Notes: generated by a model not told the origin, from the letters alone. 63,149 nt of DNA from Azonexus hydrophilus (GCF_905120355.1 NZ_CAJHOB010000014.1:1-63149); one strand, 5' to 3'. Shown: positions 7,385 to 15,661, counted from the first letter of the stretch. Program-made: numbers and translations.

Positions 7385-7827
7385 GAATATCCTCCAAACC
7401 ATCGCCGCATGCGTGCGAGCAATCCAGGTAGCTTTTGCGATTGGCAAAGCCCATCGTCGTCGCCCTTGCTGACGTAAAAAGGGAGCGGCAAGGGCAATTC
7501 GGCCTCGGTGGTTTCCCGCGTGCGCTGGCGTAGCCGTTCTTTTGCCCGTAGACCGGAGCGCCGCATTTCATGGCGTAGCTCGGCGAGTTCTTCATCCGAT
7601 GAGCGAGGTGGAGACGCCGGGATGAAATCGTTCCGCCCAAACGCTACCCCGGCCACGTTCAGGCCTCCTTCGGGGAAAGGACGCTCGATACCAGCCTCGC
7701 ATACGATCCATTCCGCAGCGTGGCGGGCACGGCGTGTCACGTAGATGCCGTCCCGGTCGGCGTTCATTTCCGCCTCCGGGATTTCACGGAAAACGCGCTG
7801 GTCTTCGTCAAATTTCCACACGTACAT
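7381..7827 (-). CDS. Unknown small protein, second gene of the AAA+ operon
   Basis: A 148-residue protein of unknown family. The N-terminal half (MYVWKFDEDQRVFREIPEAE, then DGIYVTRRARHAAEW) looks like a small alpha/beta domain. The second half is a highly charged helix (ELAELRHEMRRSGLRAKERL) followed by a short basic tail, RMRRWFGGYS. The segment LRHEMRRSGLRAKERLR resembles LRTEMRRDGLWAKIQLRRR in the next gene, so the two proteins may share a small helical motif. It starts 9 bases after the AAA+ gene and overlaps the next by ATGA, so it is clearly part of the same operon. Confidence 0.65.
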   Translation of the reverse strand: MYVWKFDEDQRVFREIPEAEMNADRDGIYVTRRARHAAEWIVCEAGIERPFPEGGLNVAGVAFGRNDFIPASPPRSSDEELAELRHEMRRSGLRAKERLRQRTRETTEAELPLPLPFYVSKGDDDGLCQSQKLPGLLARMRRWFGGYS

Positions 7828-7836
7828 GACCGTTCC

Positions 7837-9390
7837 TCATAGCGTGACAAAACCGATTCCCCGCTTGCTGCTTTCGACCGTGAGCGCGACGTCCTCTGGC
7901 TGAACATGCCCCCGGCCCGCACGTGCCGCTGCACCTACCGCCCGGCGAATGGTCATGCCAAGCGCACGCGGTGGCAGCGGACGCAACAAGGCAATTACAT
8001 TGCCGTCGAGTTGTTTGGCAAAGGCATGTCCCCAACTGGCTTCGTTGCGCAAGCGGGTGTAGATGGACTGGGCAATGGTGCCGATCTGTTCCGGTGTTGG
8101 CGGGGCGATCTGCAACACGGTCAGCCGCGAGCGGAGCGGGCCGGGAATGGATTCAAGTGAATTTGCCGTGGCAACCCAGTTCACATGGCTGGCATCGATG
8201 CTGAAATCACGGACCGACAGGTCGGTAAATGCCTGTGCGCTACGTGCTTCCAGCAGCGTATACAGCGCGGCCAGCGGATTGTGTTGATTCCGCTCATCTT
8301 CAACCTTATCCAGTTCGTCGAGCACCGCGATCGGGTTGGCGAGCGGCTGATACGCCAGGAGTTCGAAGAGCAGGCCCGGTTCCGAATTGCTCCAGAATGC
8401 CTCGGAACCCGCCAAGGGTGAGCCGGATTGGGCACTCGCCATATCGAATACGCGACAGGGCAGACTCAAGCGTTCGGAGAGCCAACGTACTGCCTCCGTC
8501 TTGCCGATACCCGCCGGCCCGGCCAGCAGAACGGCGGGCCAACTGATACGACGATCACCCAGAGAAGCCAGGGCAAAATGGTCGCGCAGCAGTTCGGCCA
8601 ACTCGCGAAAATTCGGGAAGGCATGCTCGAACTCATCGAGCAACGCGCCCCAATCCGCTGGCAGCAGGCCGAGCTTGCGTCGCTCGCCGCCAGCCTGAAC
8701 GATGCGATCGACGATGACTTGCGCACGTTTGAGCTTATCGTCACCTTTGGGGCGATGGCGGTCGAGGAAGACCTTCAGACCGGCGGGGTCGAGAAACGGG
8801 ATTTCCGGCTGCGCGATAGCCGTAGCTGGCATGGTTTCCGTGGTGGAGGATTCCTCCGCTGGGGACGCCCCCTCCTCATCAGCGGTGATCGCTCGCAGGT
8901 CCTCCGGGCGAAACCGTCCCAGATCGCGAATCGTCTGTTGGACACCTTGGTCGATCAACATCTGGCGGCTACGTCGCACTTCTCCGGCAAACAATCCTTG
9001 CAAACCCTGGTGTACCGGGCAACGTTTGGCATAAGCGGAGGGATTGGACACCGGCGCACCACATACCGGGCAAAGTTGCAGTGAGGATTCTCTGGATTCA
9101 ATGGTGACGTCCAAAAGCGCTTTCCGGCGGCTTTCGCTGCAGCGTGAAAGCTCGTAGTGCACCGTCAAGCGCTCGCGGGGGGCGCTCACACAGAGCATGC
9201 GCAGACGTTTCAAATCACTGGGGCGCAGGAGGCGTTCGAATTGCTCGAACAAATGGGAAACGACGCTCAGATGGCCCGGCGCCGGTTCGATCACATGACC
9301 GGCAAGCCACGGGTGGCGTACCCGAAGCGCAGCCACGGCCTGGGTAAATTCCTGCTGGCGCAGCGGACGGTGACGAGGGGTTTTGCTCAT
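7837..9390 (-). CDS. AAA+ ATPase (Lon/MoxR-like) with a Cys/His cluster
   Basis: A 517-residue protein. The N-terminal third is an unknown domain containing CPVC (Cys107, Cys110) and CPVH (Cys124, His127), a plausible zinc site. The C-terminal half is a AAA+ module: Walker A GPAGIGKTE (291-299), Walker B AVLDELDK (355-362), sensor-1 Asn in WVATAN (410) and arginine-finger candidates in GPLRSRL (420-422). The order and the DELDK box resemble Lon-type AAA modules, but there is no Ser-Lys protease domain. The start at 9390 is set by AAGGAGG upstream. It leads an operon with two unknown genes and a HAD gene, and faces an HTH gene across repeated decamers. The role is unknown. Confidence 0.85.
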   Translation of the reverse strand: MSKTPRHRPLRQQEFTQAVAALRVRHPWLAGHVIEPAPGHLSVVSHLFEQFERLLRPSDLKRLRMLCVSAPRERLTVHYELSRCSESRRKALLDVTIESRESSLQLCPVCGAPVSNPSAYAKRCPVHQGLQGLFAGEVRRSRQMLIDQGVQQTIRDLGRFRPEDLRAITADEEGASPAEESSTTETMPATAIAQPEIPFLDPAGLKVFLDRHRPKGDDKLKRAQVIVDRIVQAGGERRKLGLLPADWGALLDEFEHAFPNFRELAELLRDHFALASLGDRRISWPAVLLAGPAGIGKTEAVRWLSERLSLPCRVFDMASAQSGSPLAGSEAFWSNSEPGLLFELLAYQPLANPIAVLDELDKVEDERNQHNPLAALYTLLEARSAQAFTDLSVRDFSIDASHVNWVATANSLESIPGPLRSRLTVLQIAPPTPEQIGTIAQSIYTRLRNEASWGHAFAKQLDGNVIALLRPLPPRALGMTIRRAVGAAARAGRGHVQPEDVALTVESSKRGIGFVTL

Positions 9391-9405
9391 GATCTTGCCT
9401 CCTTG

Positions 9406-9502
9406 TTTACTATAATTAACTATAACATCAGTTTGTGCAAGACCTCGTGCCATTTTCCCCTCGCTTGTTGGCAGGAAATTATTTATAGTCATTTACAGTT
9501 AA
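9406..9502. promoter_or_regulatory. Two pairs of TTAACTATAA-type decamers in opposite orientation
   Basis: On the plus strand TTTACTATAA (9406-9415) and TTAACTATAA (9416-9425) are tandem. On the minus strand TTAACTGTAA (9502-9493) and ATGACTATAA (9492-9483) are tandem. Each pair abuts the ribosome site of one of the two divergent genes. The tandem 10-bp period means one copy per helical turn. The symmetrical layout strongly suggests cooperative binding by a regulator, most simply the HTH protein of the rightward gene, controlling both directions. The binding partner is inferred. Confidence 0.6.
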
Positions 9503-9516
9503 ACAGAAGGATTGCC

Positions 9517-10272
9517 ATGCCATCCCTTGCTCCCGAACAGATGCGCCCCTTGGCCGCCGCGCTGGTCCGCTTGCGTGGAGAAACTCTGGGGCGGATCGCC
9601 GAGGCCACTGGCATCCGTACGGCCAATCTCTCGGTTTGGTTGCGCGGGAAGGAACAGGTGATCTCGGAAAAACGTCTGGTCGGGCTGCTGCATTACCTCG
9701 GTATCGAGGGGGATCGACTGCGTAGCGACATGCTGCACTTATGGCAGGACGGTGGCAGCCTGGAAGATTGCCGGATGGTGCTGGCGGCCTTGCTCGGACG
9801 CGAAGAGCGCTGGCTGTTCCTGGATCAGGAACCGGGATTGGCGAAAACCCGTTTTCTTCTGGCCGGGAAAACGCTGATCCGTGTGCAGATCGAACCAGGT
9901 ATTGCCGTTGCATCCGATCTCGCCGAGGTTTTCGAGACGGATCGACTGTTGACCGTCAGCATGCCTTTATCCGGGGTGCCGACGAATTCACCCGAGGCCG
10001 CGCGCGACGAACTATTGGCCCTGGCCGAGCAATACGCGATTGATGTCGGAGATGAAGAACTGCTCGATGGTCTGCTGCACCGACTCAATGAGGACTATGT
10101 CTCTCAGCTTGGCTTCGACACCGCACCACCTCGTGAGTGGCAACAACTCGAAGAAGCCCTGCGCGCTGCGCTCAAGGCCGGCATAAGCCCCGGCGACATC
10201 GCCAGGGTAGTTGATGACCATTCCCGCAAAGGCGGCAAAGCGGCGCGTGGCCGCAATCAGGATTCAATCTGA
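9517..10272 (+). CDS. HTH protein divergent from the AAA+ operon
   Basis: A 251-residue protein. Residues 14-62 form a Cro/C1-like helix-turn-helix: RGETLGRIAEATGIRTANLSV followed by WLRGKEQVISEKRLVGLLHYLG. The remaining 190 residues match no family I recognise. They include a hydrophobic core (LFLDQEPGLAKTRFLLAGK) and an acidic helical segment (DELLALAEQYAIDVGDEELL), perhaps for dimerisation or ligand binding. GAAGG lies six bases before the ATG. It is divergently transcribed from the AAA+ operon, with decamer repeats in between, so it is probably the regulator of that operon. It could also be a functional partner. Confidence 0.8.
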   Translation: MPSLAPEQMRPLAAALVRLRGETLGRIAEATGIRTANLSVWLRGKEQVISEKRLVGLLHYLGIEGDRLRSDMLHLWQDGGSLEDCRMVLAALLGREERWLFLDQEPGLAKTRFLLAGKTLIRVQIEPGIAVASDLAEVFETDRLLTVSMPLSGVPTNSPEAARDELLALAEQYAIDVGDEELLDGLLHRLNEDYVSQLGFDTAPPREWQQLEEALRAALKAGISPGDIARVVDDHSRKGGKAARGRNQDSI

Positions 10273-10297
10273 GCGGCTGGACGCATCCACCAATGGG

Positions 10298-10406
10298 CTG
10301 TCCCCAAGCCGCTGAGCCGAATTTTGGTCAAAATCCGGCTCAGCGGCCACATTCTTTGTGCTCTTTCGAGCCAGCACAAAGAATGTCTCGATGGGGCTGG
10401 GGACAG
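10298..10406. repeat. Palindromic REP/MITE-like element
   Basis: This is a nested structure. An outer stem pairs CTGTCCCCA-GCC (10298-10310) with GGCTGGGGACAG (10395-10406). Inside are two independent hairpins: one with 11-bp arms CCGCTGAGCCG (10309-10319) and CGGCTCAGCGG (10336-10346), extended by ATTTTG/CAAAAT, and one with 14-bp arms ACATTCTTTGTGCT (10349-10362) and AGCACAAAGAATGT (10373-10386). GGGGACAG ends are, to my knowledge, common at REP elements mobilised by RAYT transposases. No such transposase is in the window. It directly follows the HTH gene and could also act as a terminator or RNA structure. Confidence 0.65.
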
Positions 10407-10562
10407 GGGAAATACAGGGTGCGTCCTGTTCAGAATGTGGCAACCATTGTGTGAGCTTGGTGGTGACTGTGTGTCAGCGATGGTGGCAGTAGTGTGGCTA
10501 CAGCGTGTCGAACATGGTGTCGTCTATGTGGTAGCAAGGTGGAAAGATTGTGGCTCATCTCC

Positions 10563-10757
10563 TTATTTCCCTATACGTCTCTCGAACGGGCCGACGTACA
10601 GCAAGGCATTCGGCTGCTCGTCGAACAGCCGCTTGCGGTGGTACCCGACCGGGAAGCACTCGGTGAACCATTCCGGCAGGCGCGCAGCCGTCCATCCATA
10701 CAGGTACAGTGCCGGCTGCTGCGACACATACTGGCGCACGCCGTACCAGTCCAGCAC
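10563..10757 (-). pseudogene. Orphan coding fragment of unknown origin
   Basis: The 587 bases between the HTH gene and the helicase contain the palindromic element and, on the minus strand, a short frame with protein-like composition: LDWYGVRQYVSQQPALYLYG and PEWFTECFPVGYHRKRLFDE. It starts at a GTG, but the same frame stays open upstream (LRLAPETPLTSEDSA). A second frame just before it begins MLSLSYPGYDWHQKRH, as if the true N-terminus were joined by a frameshift. I do not recognise the family. The remaining bases, 10407-10562, show nothing I can name. Confidence 0.4.
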
Positions 10758-10859
10758 CGCCGAATCCTCCGATGTCAGTGGCGTTTCTGGTGCCAGTCGT
10801 AGCCTGGATACGACAATGACAACATTTCAGAACCGGAAGACAGTCGCTTGGCGTCTCTT

Positions 10860-13574
10860 TTACGCGCTGGGCGCAGGACTCGCCCACTGGGCGATAAACC
10901 CAGCTATCCTCTCCTCGATGCGGCTCTCGACGGTACGCAGGCGCAGGATGGAAATGCCGTTTTTCGCCAGGATGCTGTTTTTCAAGGCGTCACGCGCAGC
11001 CTGATCTGGCCTGTCGTGGGTCCCCCCATCGACCTCGATCACCCCCAGCGGGGTCTTGCCCACCTTGAAATAGATCACGAAATCGCAACTGGCACGCGCC
11101 ATGAAAGCCCGCTCGCGCTCCGTCAAGGCCGGGTTGGTCGATGATGCGATCTGACTCAGCCTGACCTGGCCGTGGCACATCAACGACCGGCACGACGGAT
11201 CGGACAGCGCCTCGCGCAGCAGTTGCGCCGCGATCCGCTCGGACTTGTAGCGTGAGTCCCCGGGCCGCAAGCGGGCGTTCAGGCGCGCCAGGGACTGGTC
11301 ATACTCCCGGTACAGCAGATCGAAGGCCGACACCACGGGCGCACGCACGACCTGCTCGTCCTTCGCGTAATACTCGATGTAGCGCATCAAGGCCGCGATG
11401 TGGCCGTTGTTGCCGGTGAACACCTCGTCGCCCGTCACCAGGGTGAAGCGGTGCTTGGCCCTCGACACCGCGACATTGACCATGCTCGGGTCATCGACGA
11501 AATCCAGCCGCTTGCGTTCCTGGTTGTGGCGTTTCTTGTCCAGCACGGTGGAGAAGACGATCTCGTCGCATTCCCGGCCCTGGAACTTGTGCACGGTGTC
11601 CCTGACGAAATCCGCTGGCAGGTAGGTGCCAGAGAGGTTGACCTGTGCCCGGAAAGGGGCGATGAAGCCACGGTCGTCGCCGTCCAGCCCGATGGGATCG
11701 CCCTCGTCGCCGAGCAGCTTGAGCAGAGAGTCCAGCTCTCGCAGGTTGGTGTTCTGGCGAGCATGGTTACCCTTGGCGGTCACTACCAGGCGCAGAGGCG
11801 CTTCGCCCTTGTCCTCAGTCATGGGCACCAGCGCGTTGTCGTAGAACTGCTGGTTGCAGAACTGGATGATCCTGGGATGGCAGCGGTAATGCTCTTTCAG
11901 CAGCGTCCTGGGCAGCGCCTCCCTGAACACGCCGATGCACGAATCGAGCAGGCTGTATCGCTCGCAATCGTAGGCGTCGGCGGGAGCCTGCAGGCCCAGC
12001 GCCACGGGAATATGCGCCAATTGACGGCTGTCACCGACAACGACCAGATTCTTCGCGCAGCCCAGCGCCAGAATGCCTGGCACGATATCTTGCTGCGAGG
12101 CCTCGTCGATGATCACATAATCGAGGATCGCCCCCGACGCGATCGAATTGACGATGGAGTGCGTGCTACTGCCCAGGATCGGGAAGCGCTGCACGAAGGC
12201 ATCGAACTGCTTCTCGTGCTTGTACGTCTTGGCATCGAAGGCATCCGATGCCCGCTCCCTGCTCTGCAGGTGCTGCTTCAGGTAGCGCATCGACGCCGCC
12301 GTCAACTCATCCAGCAAGGTCGTGAAATTCCCGCGTGCCAGCGATTCGCGGCATGCCTGCAGCTCCGCTTCCTTGTCCCGCAGCGCCTTGTCGTAATAGT
12401 GCATCTGCAAGGCATGGAAGACGGACAGGCGCGCATCGCCCTGGGCGAAAGGCCGGACGCGGAAAATTCTGAAGTTGAACAGCAATTCGATCCGGTCCTT
12501 GAGCCGGATGCGCCGCTCGCCAAGATGGGCCAGGTAGGCCATCAGATCCGCCGTCTTGCGCGGAGACAGTCCGTACTTGTCCAGCGAGGCGGCGTCATTA
12601 ATGCCATTATCTTCCTGCCACTGCTGCAGATAGCGCCGCTCGACGGTCAACTCGTCGATGTCGGCCTGCAGCTGCGCCACCCTGTTGTGATCATGCAGAT
12701 GCCGCTTCAAGCGTGCCAGCATGGCCAGGATGTCGTCCAGTGGTGGCGCGGACTCGGGCTGGCTCGACGGCCATGGCGGCAGGTCGACGAAGAAGTCCTT
12801 GCGGTTCTCCTGATTGCCGAGTTTGGCTACGAGATGGCCCAGGCCACATTTCTCCAGTTTCTCGTAAACGTTCTCCACCGCCGAATTGTTGTTGGACAAC
12901 ACCGCCACCGTTTCCCCGCGCAGCAGGATATTGGCGAGGATGTTCAGGATGGTCTGGGTCTTGCCGGTCCCCGGCGGACCTTCGATCACGCTGATCTGCG
13001 CACTGAAGGCCTGTTCGACCGCCGCAAGCTGGCTTTCGTTCACGCCAAATGGATAGATCAAACCCTTGCCCGGTGCCAGCCTTCTATTCCGTCCCACGCA
13101 ATAAGCATACAAGGCGGTATCGGCACTGGCGGGTAACTTTTCCAGTTGGCGCACGACATTGGCGGCAATCTCACGGTCACTCTGCGAACCCGCGCAATCC
13201 TGCCGGGCATTGGCCACGGCAACGAAATACTGGAAGACCGGCGCCTTCTTCAACGCCGTCGGCGCAACGAGCCGAATACCGTCCAACTTGTGGACATAGG
13301 GCTGATCAGAGCCGGGATAAAACACGACGGCATACCGCTCACCGTAGATCGTCGCCTTTACGATGGGCTTGACGATCGCGCTGCCTGACTTGGCCAGCAA
13401 CATCTCGCCCACTTCGCGGATGGGGAAAATGCGGCAGTCGCTGAGCGCGTGCGTGACCTTTCCTTTGTGTGAATAAGAGCACTTCAGTTGCAGTCCTTCG
13501 TGCTTATCACACCAGATCGACCAGTTGATGATCTCTGCAGTCTTGTCCTCACCACCCACATGGATAGAAACCAT
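10860..13574 (-). CDS. SF1 helicase (DNA2/UPF1-like) fused to DUF2726
   Basis: A 904-residue protein. The N-terminal 180 residues are a beta-rich region of unknown role. The helicase core follows: Q-motif NESQLAAVEQAF, Walker A GPPGTGKT (199-206, Lys205), motif Ia VLSNNNSAVENV, Walker B DEAS (490-493), motif III GDSRQLAHIP, motif V TVHKFQGRE and motif VI NVAVSRAKHR. Residues 805-895 form a DUF2726 domain with a PD-(D/E)XK-like signature (CDFVIYFKVG, then VIEVDGGTH with Glu847 and Asp849). The whole is a predicted helicase-nuclease. The ATG at 13574 follows AAGGGA. It stands alone in the island, between a toxin-antitoxin pair and a repeat element. Anti-phage defence is plausible but inferred. 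Confidence 0.85.
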   Translation of the reverse strand: MVSIHVGGEDKTAEIINWSIWCDKHEGLQLKCSYSHKGKVTHALSDCRIFPIREVGEMLLAKSGSAIVKPIVKATIYGERYAVVFYPGSDQPYVHKLDGIRLVAPTALKKAPVFQYFVAVANARQDCAGSQSDREIAANVVRQLEKLPASADTALYAYCVGRNRRLAPGKGLIYPFGVNESQLAAVEQAFSAQISVIEGPPGTGKTQTILNILANILLRGETVAVLSNNNSAVENVYEKLEKCGLGHLVAKLGNQENRKDFFVDLPPWPSSQPESAPPLDDILAMLARLKRHLHDHNRVAQLQADIDELTVERRYLQQWQEDNGINDAASLDKYGLSPRKTADLMAYLAHLGERRIRLKDRIELLFNFRIFRVRPFAQGDARLSVFHALQMHYYDKALRDKEAELQACRESLARGNFTTLLDELTAASMRYLKQHLQSRERASDAFDAKTYKHEKQFDAFVQRFPILGSSTHSIVNSIASGAILDYVIIDEASQQDIVPGILALGCAKNLVVVGDSRQLAHIPVALGLQAPADAYDCERYSLLDSCIGVFREALPRTLLKEHYRCHPRIIQFCNQQFYDNALVPMTEDKGEAPLRLVVTAKGNHARQNTNLRELDSLLKLLGDEGDPIGLDGDDRGFIAPFRAQVNLSGTYLPADFVRDTVHKFQGRECDEIVFSTVLDKKRHNQERKRLDFVDDPSMVNVAVSRAKHRFTLVTGDEVFTGNNGHIAALMRYIEYYAKDEQVVRAPVVSAFDLLYREYDQSLARLNARLRPGDSRYKSERIAAQLLREALSDPSCRSLMCHGQVRLSQIASSTNPALTERERAFMARASCDFVIYFKVGKTPLGVIEVDGGTHDRPDQAARDALKNSILAKNGISILRLRTVESRIEERIAGFIAQWASPAPSA

Positions 13575-13852
13575 ACATCCCTTATTCGTGCGCAAACGAT
13601 ATCCGGTTCGCCCTCACGCCGACTATCGAACGCCGTTATTTCCCCAAAAAAGAATCATATTGCCATCATCGTTGCATGGCCAATAGGCGCCCTCCATGCG
13701 TTCGGCCATCTGTCGGTGCTTCAGCCTTTGCACCATCCCTATCCAGGGACGCAATACTTAAAGCTCTTTAGCCACGTACTCCGCGATCTTAGCTCATGGA
13801 ACGAAAATGGCTTACCGCCAAGATCAGGACATAGCGAGGATCAAGGCACCGG

Positions 13853-14218
13853 TTACCGCCAGGATCTTTCCTGATCGAGATGACGGGTGTGCTCCATGAC
13901 CTCATGTAATGCGCAACCGATGACAAACAGATCAGGCTCCACGCGATAAACCAGAAAATGCCGAGCGTGCCGAACCATGCCGGTTTTGGTGTGGGCGCGC
14001 TCCCGGCTCAAGCGCAGGTGCCAGGAACGAGAGACAGCACCCAATTCCGGGCACTCGATGCTGCCGGGGTGGTCCGGTTGTGCCGTGATGTCGCGCAATG
14101 CGGCAACGATCAGCGCCTCGTAACGTGTGCGCGCCGCGTCGCCAAATTGCGCCTGCGACCAGGCAAGAATGTCGAGAATGTCCGACTGGGGAGCGGCAGA
14201 TAGCCAGTAGCGGACCAT
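13853..14218 (-). CDS. parE: ParE/RelE-superfamily toxin
   Basis: A 121-residue toxin of the ParE branch, which inhibits DNA gyrase in characterised members. The N-terminal VRYWLSAAPQSDILDILAWS helix pair is followed by FGDAARTRYEALIVAALRDI and the C-terminal strands RSWHLRLSRE, HFLVYRVEPDLFVIGCALHE and VMEHTRHL, all ParE features. The reading frame is intact. The initiating ATG overlaps the antitoxin stop as TGATG. I chose it over a longer in-frame start because upstream codons belong to the antitoxin in a different frame. The antitoxin gene is disrupted, so expression of an active toxin would be toxic unless it is neutralised elsewhere. Confidence 0.85.
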   Translation of the reverse strand: MVRYWLSAAPQSDILDILAWSQAQFGDAARTRYEALIVAALRDITAQPDHPGSIECPELGAVSRSWHLRLSRERAHTKTGMVRHARHFLVYRVEPDLFVIGCALHEVMEHTRHLDQERSWR

Positions 14219-14499
14219 CAACTCGCCGTCTGTGTCCGGCGCGCGGCTTGCAGCCCCTGCTGGGCAACGAAGTCTTCGAGGCGATCGTCGGCGACATCGG
14301 TATAGCGACCTGTCGCAACGTCTTCCCACCCCTGGGGGCGACCTGTTGAAGCGCCTTGAGCTTGGCCGCCTCGATACGTTCCCGTTCCTCAATCAGGCGC
14401 AGGCCTTCCCGTAGCACTTCGCTGGCGTTCTGATAGCAACCGGATTGCACCAGCCCTTCAGTGTTGGTGGTCGCTGAGCACAACGTTGCATGTGGGCAT
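14218..14499 (-). pseudogene. parD: ParD antitoxin with two frameshifts
   Basis: Three frames have to be joined to recover a ParD. MPTCNVVLSDHQ begins at 14499. TEGLVQSGCYQNASEVLREG continues in a second frame after a small deletion. GWEDVATGRYTDVADD and LEDFVAQQGLQAARRTQTAS finish in a third and stop at the toxin start. The second shift coincides with a run of five G (14334-14338, plus strand), where one extra base would restore the frame. The N-terminal ribbon-helix-helix is separated from the toxin-binding tail. This may be a true pseudogene or partly a base-calling error. The paired toxin is intact. Confidence 0.8.
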
Positions 14500-14623
14500 G
14501 GTCTGGCTCCGAAAGGGTGAAACTTATTCGCTATAGCAATCATTGGCAGATCATGCCGATAATGCGATGGAAGACGAAAAATACCCTGTTCCAGATTCAG
14601 TCGAGCGCCCCCTGCTTCGAGTA

Positions 14624-15661
14624 TCAGCATCGGTGCAGAGGATCATCGCCAACATTCACTGCGGCTAGCGTAAATACCGGCCCTGAGCCGGAGCGAACCA
14701 GCCGATCCGCAATCACCCCAATGGGTTTCAAGCCGTCCTGCCGAACCTGACTCGCCACGCCATATAATCTGCGGGTCTTTGCCGAAACATGGCCCAGGCC
14801 TCGGCTGACAGCATCACCATCAATGAGAGATTTCATGTCGGCAGACCATTGGTGACGAAAGCAGTACGCCGTAATGGCATGCTTGTGACCAGGCCACAAG
14901 CCACGAGCAAGACGACGTATTTCCACGCTGAGATTTCTCGCGCTTGCTACAGAGATATGCAAGTAAGCCTCTTCCTCGGCATTCAGTTGCCTGTTCAGTG
15001 CTGCAACGAGCGGATGCGGATCATCTGCCAGGTAACTGATACATCGGTAGGGCTGACCCTGAGCAGCTTTTACCTTGGTACCGTTGATTCCGATATGAAG
15101 GATCAAAGCCCCACCCCCCTCCTCCCACTCCCGCCAGACGAGGACGCCATTGGCAAGCTCGCTTGGGCGACAACCGCTCAACGCGAGAACCCTTAAGGCA
15201 TTCGCATAGCGACCACGGGCACCGCGTCGACATAATTGACTACGCCAATCATCAGGAAGTCCGATCAGCGCCAATCGTTTACTACTCCGTTTTCTACGAG
15301 CTCCTCCAAACCCGTCCTGCCGCAAGGCCACAAAGGTTTGCAATTGATCAAGGTGTTCTTGCAGTTGGGAGTGCAGCGCTGAAGATTGCCCATCATAGGC
15401 ATCTCGTACCAACTGCTGGTGCTGCAAATGCAGGAAATAGCGCAATGCCGCGATCCGTTTGAAGTAAGTACGAGAACTGGTCGTATTGGACACGACCTCG
15501 GCCAGTCCGTGCTCAGCGTAGCGCGCACGCGTGATCAACAACGAGGCAAGCCGAACATATTCGACGCGAGTATTCTCCGAGATATCAGAAAGATTTCCCG
15601 CATGCGGTCGGATCGCAGCGCTCACCATTTGGCAGCGTTGCACGATATTCCGTAAGCTCAT
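14624..15661 (-). CDS. Tyrosine recombinase-like integrase
   Basis: A 345-residue protein of the phage-integrase/DNA breaking-rejoining superfamily. A helical core-binding N-terminus (to about residue 130) precedes the catalytic region. Visible catalytic elements are Arg in LALSGCRPSELANG, Arg-His in AYCFRHQWSAD (the usual preceding His of HxxRH is Tyr here) and LGHVSAKTRRLYG with the His and the nucleophile Tyr. The altered box may reduce activity. The start overlaps the stop of the small HTH gene by ATGA, so the two are coupled. It lies about 1 kb from the 3' end of tRNA-Ser, the usual place for an island integrase. Confidence 0.75.
   Translation of the reverse strand: MSLRNIVQRCQMVSAAIRPHAGNLSDISENTRVEYVRLASLLITRARYAEHGLAEVVSNTTSSRTYFKRIAALRYFLHLQHQQLVRDAYDGQSSALHSQLQEHLDQLQTFVALRQDGFGGARRKRSSKRLALIGLPDDWRSQLCRRGARGRYANALRVLALSGCRPSELANGVLVWREWEEGGGALILHIGINGTKVKAAQGQPYRCISYLADDPHPLVAALNRQLNAEEEAYLHISVASARNLSVEIRRLARGLWPGHKHAITAYCFRHQWSADMKSLIDGDAVSRGLGHVSAKTRRLYGVASQVRQDGLKPIGVIADRLVRSGSGPVFTLAAVNVGDDPLHRC

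Noticed and set aside
10324..11004. Plus-strand frame from the palindromic element into the helicase end
   Set aside because: It begins inside the REP-like repeat, ends antisense to the helicase, and is rich in Ser, Arg and Cys without any family feature.
11400..13136. A 578-codon plus-strand frame opposite the helicase
   Set aside because: The opposite frame has every SF1 helicase motif in order. This one has no family features and shows shadow composition.
13932..14630. A 232-codon minus-strand frame across parDE
   Set aside because: Only its middle part is ParD sequence. The rest is out-of-frame reading of the antitoxin tail and the toxin.
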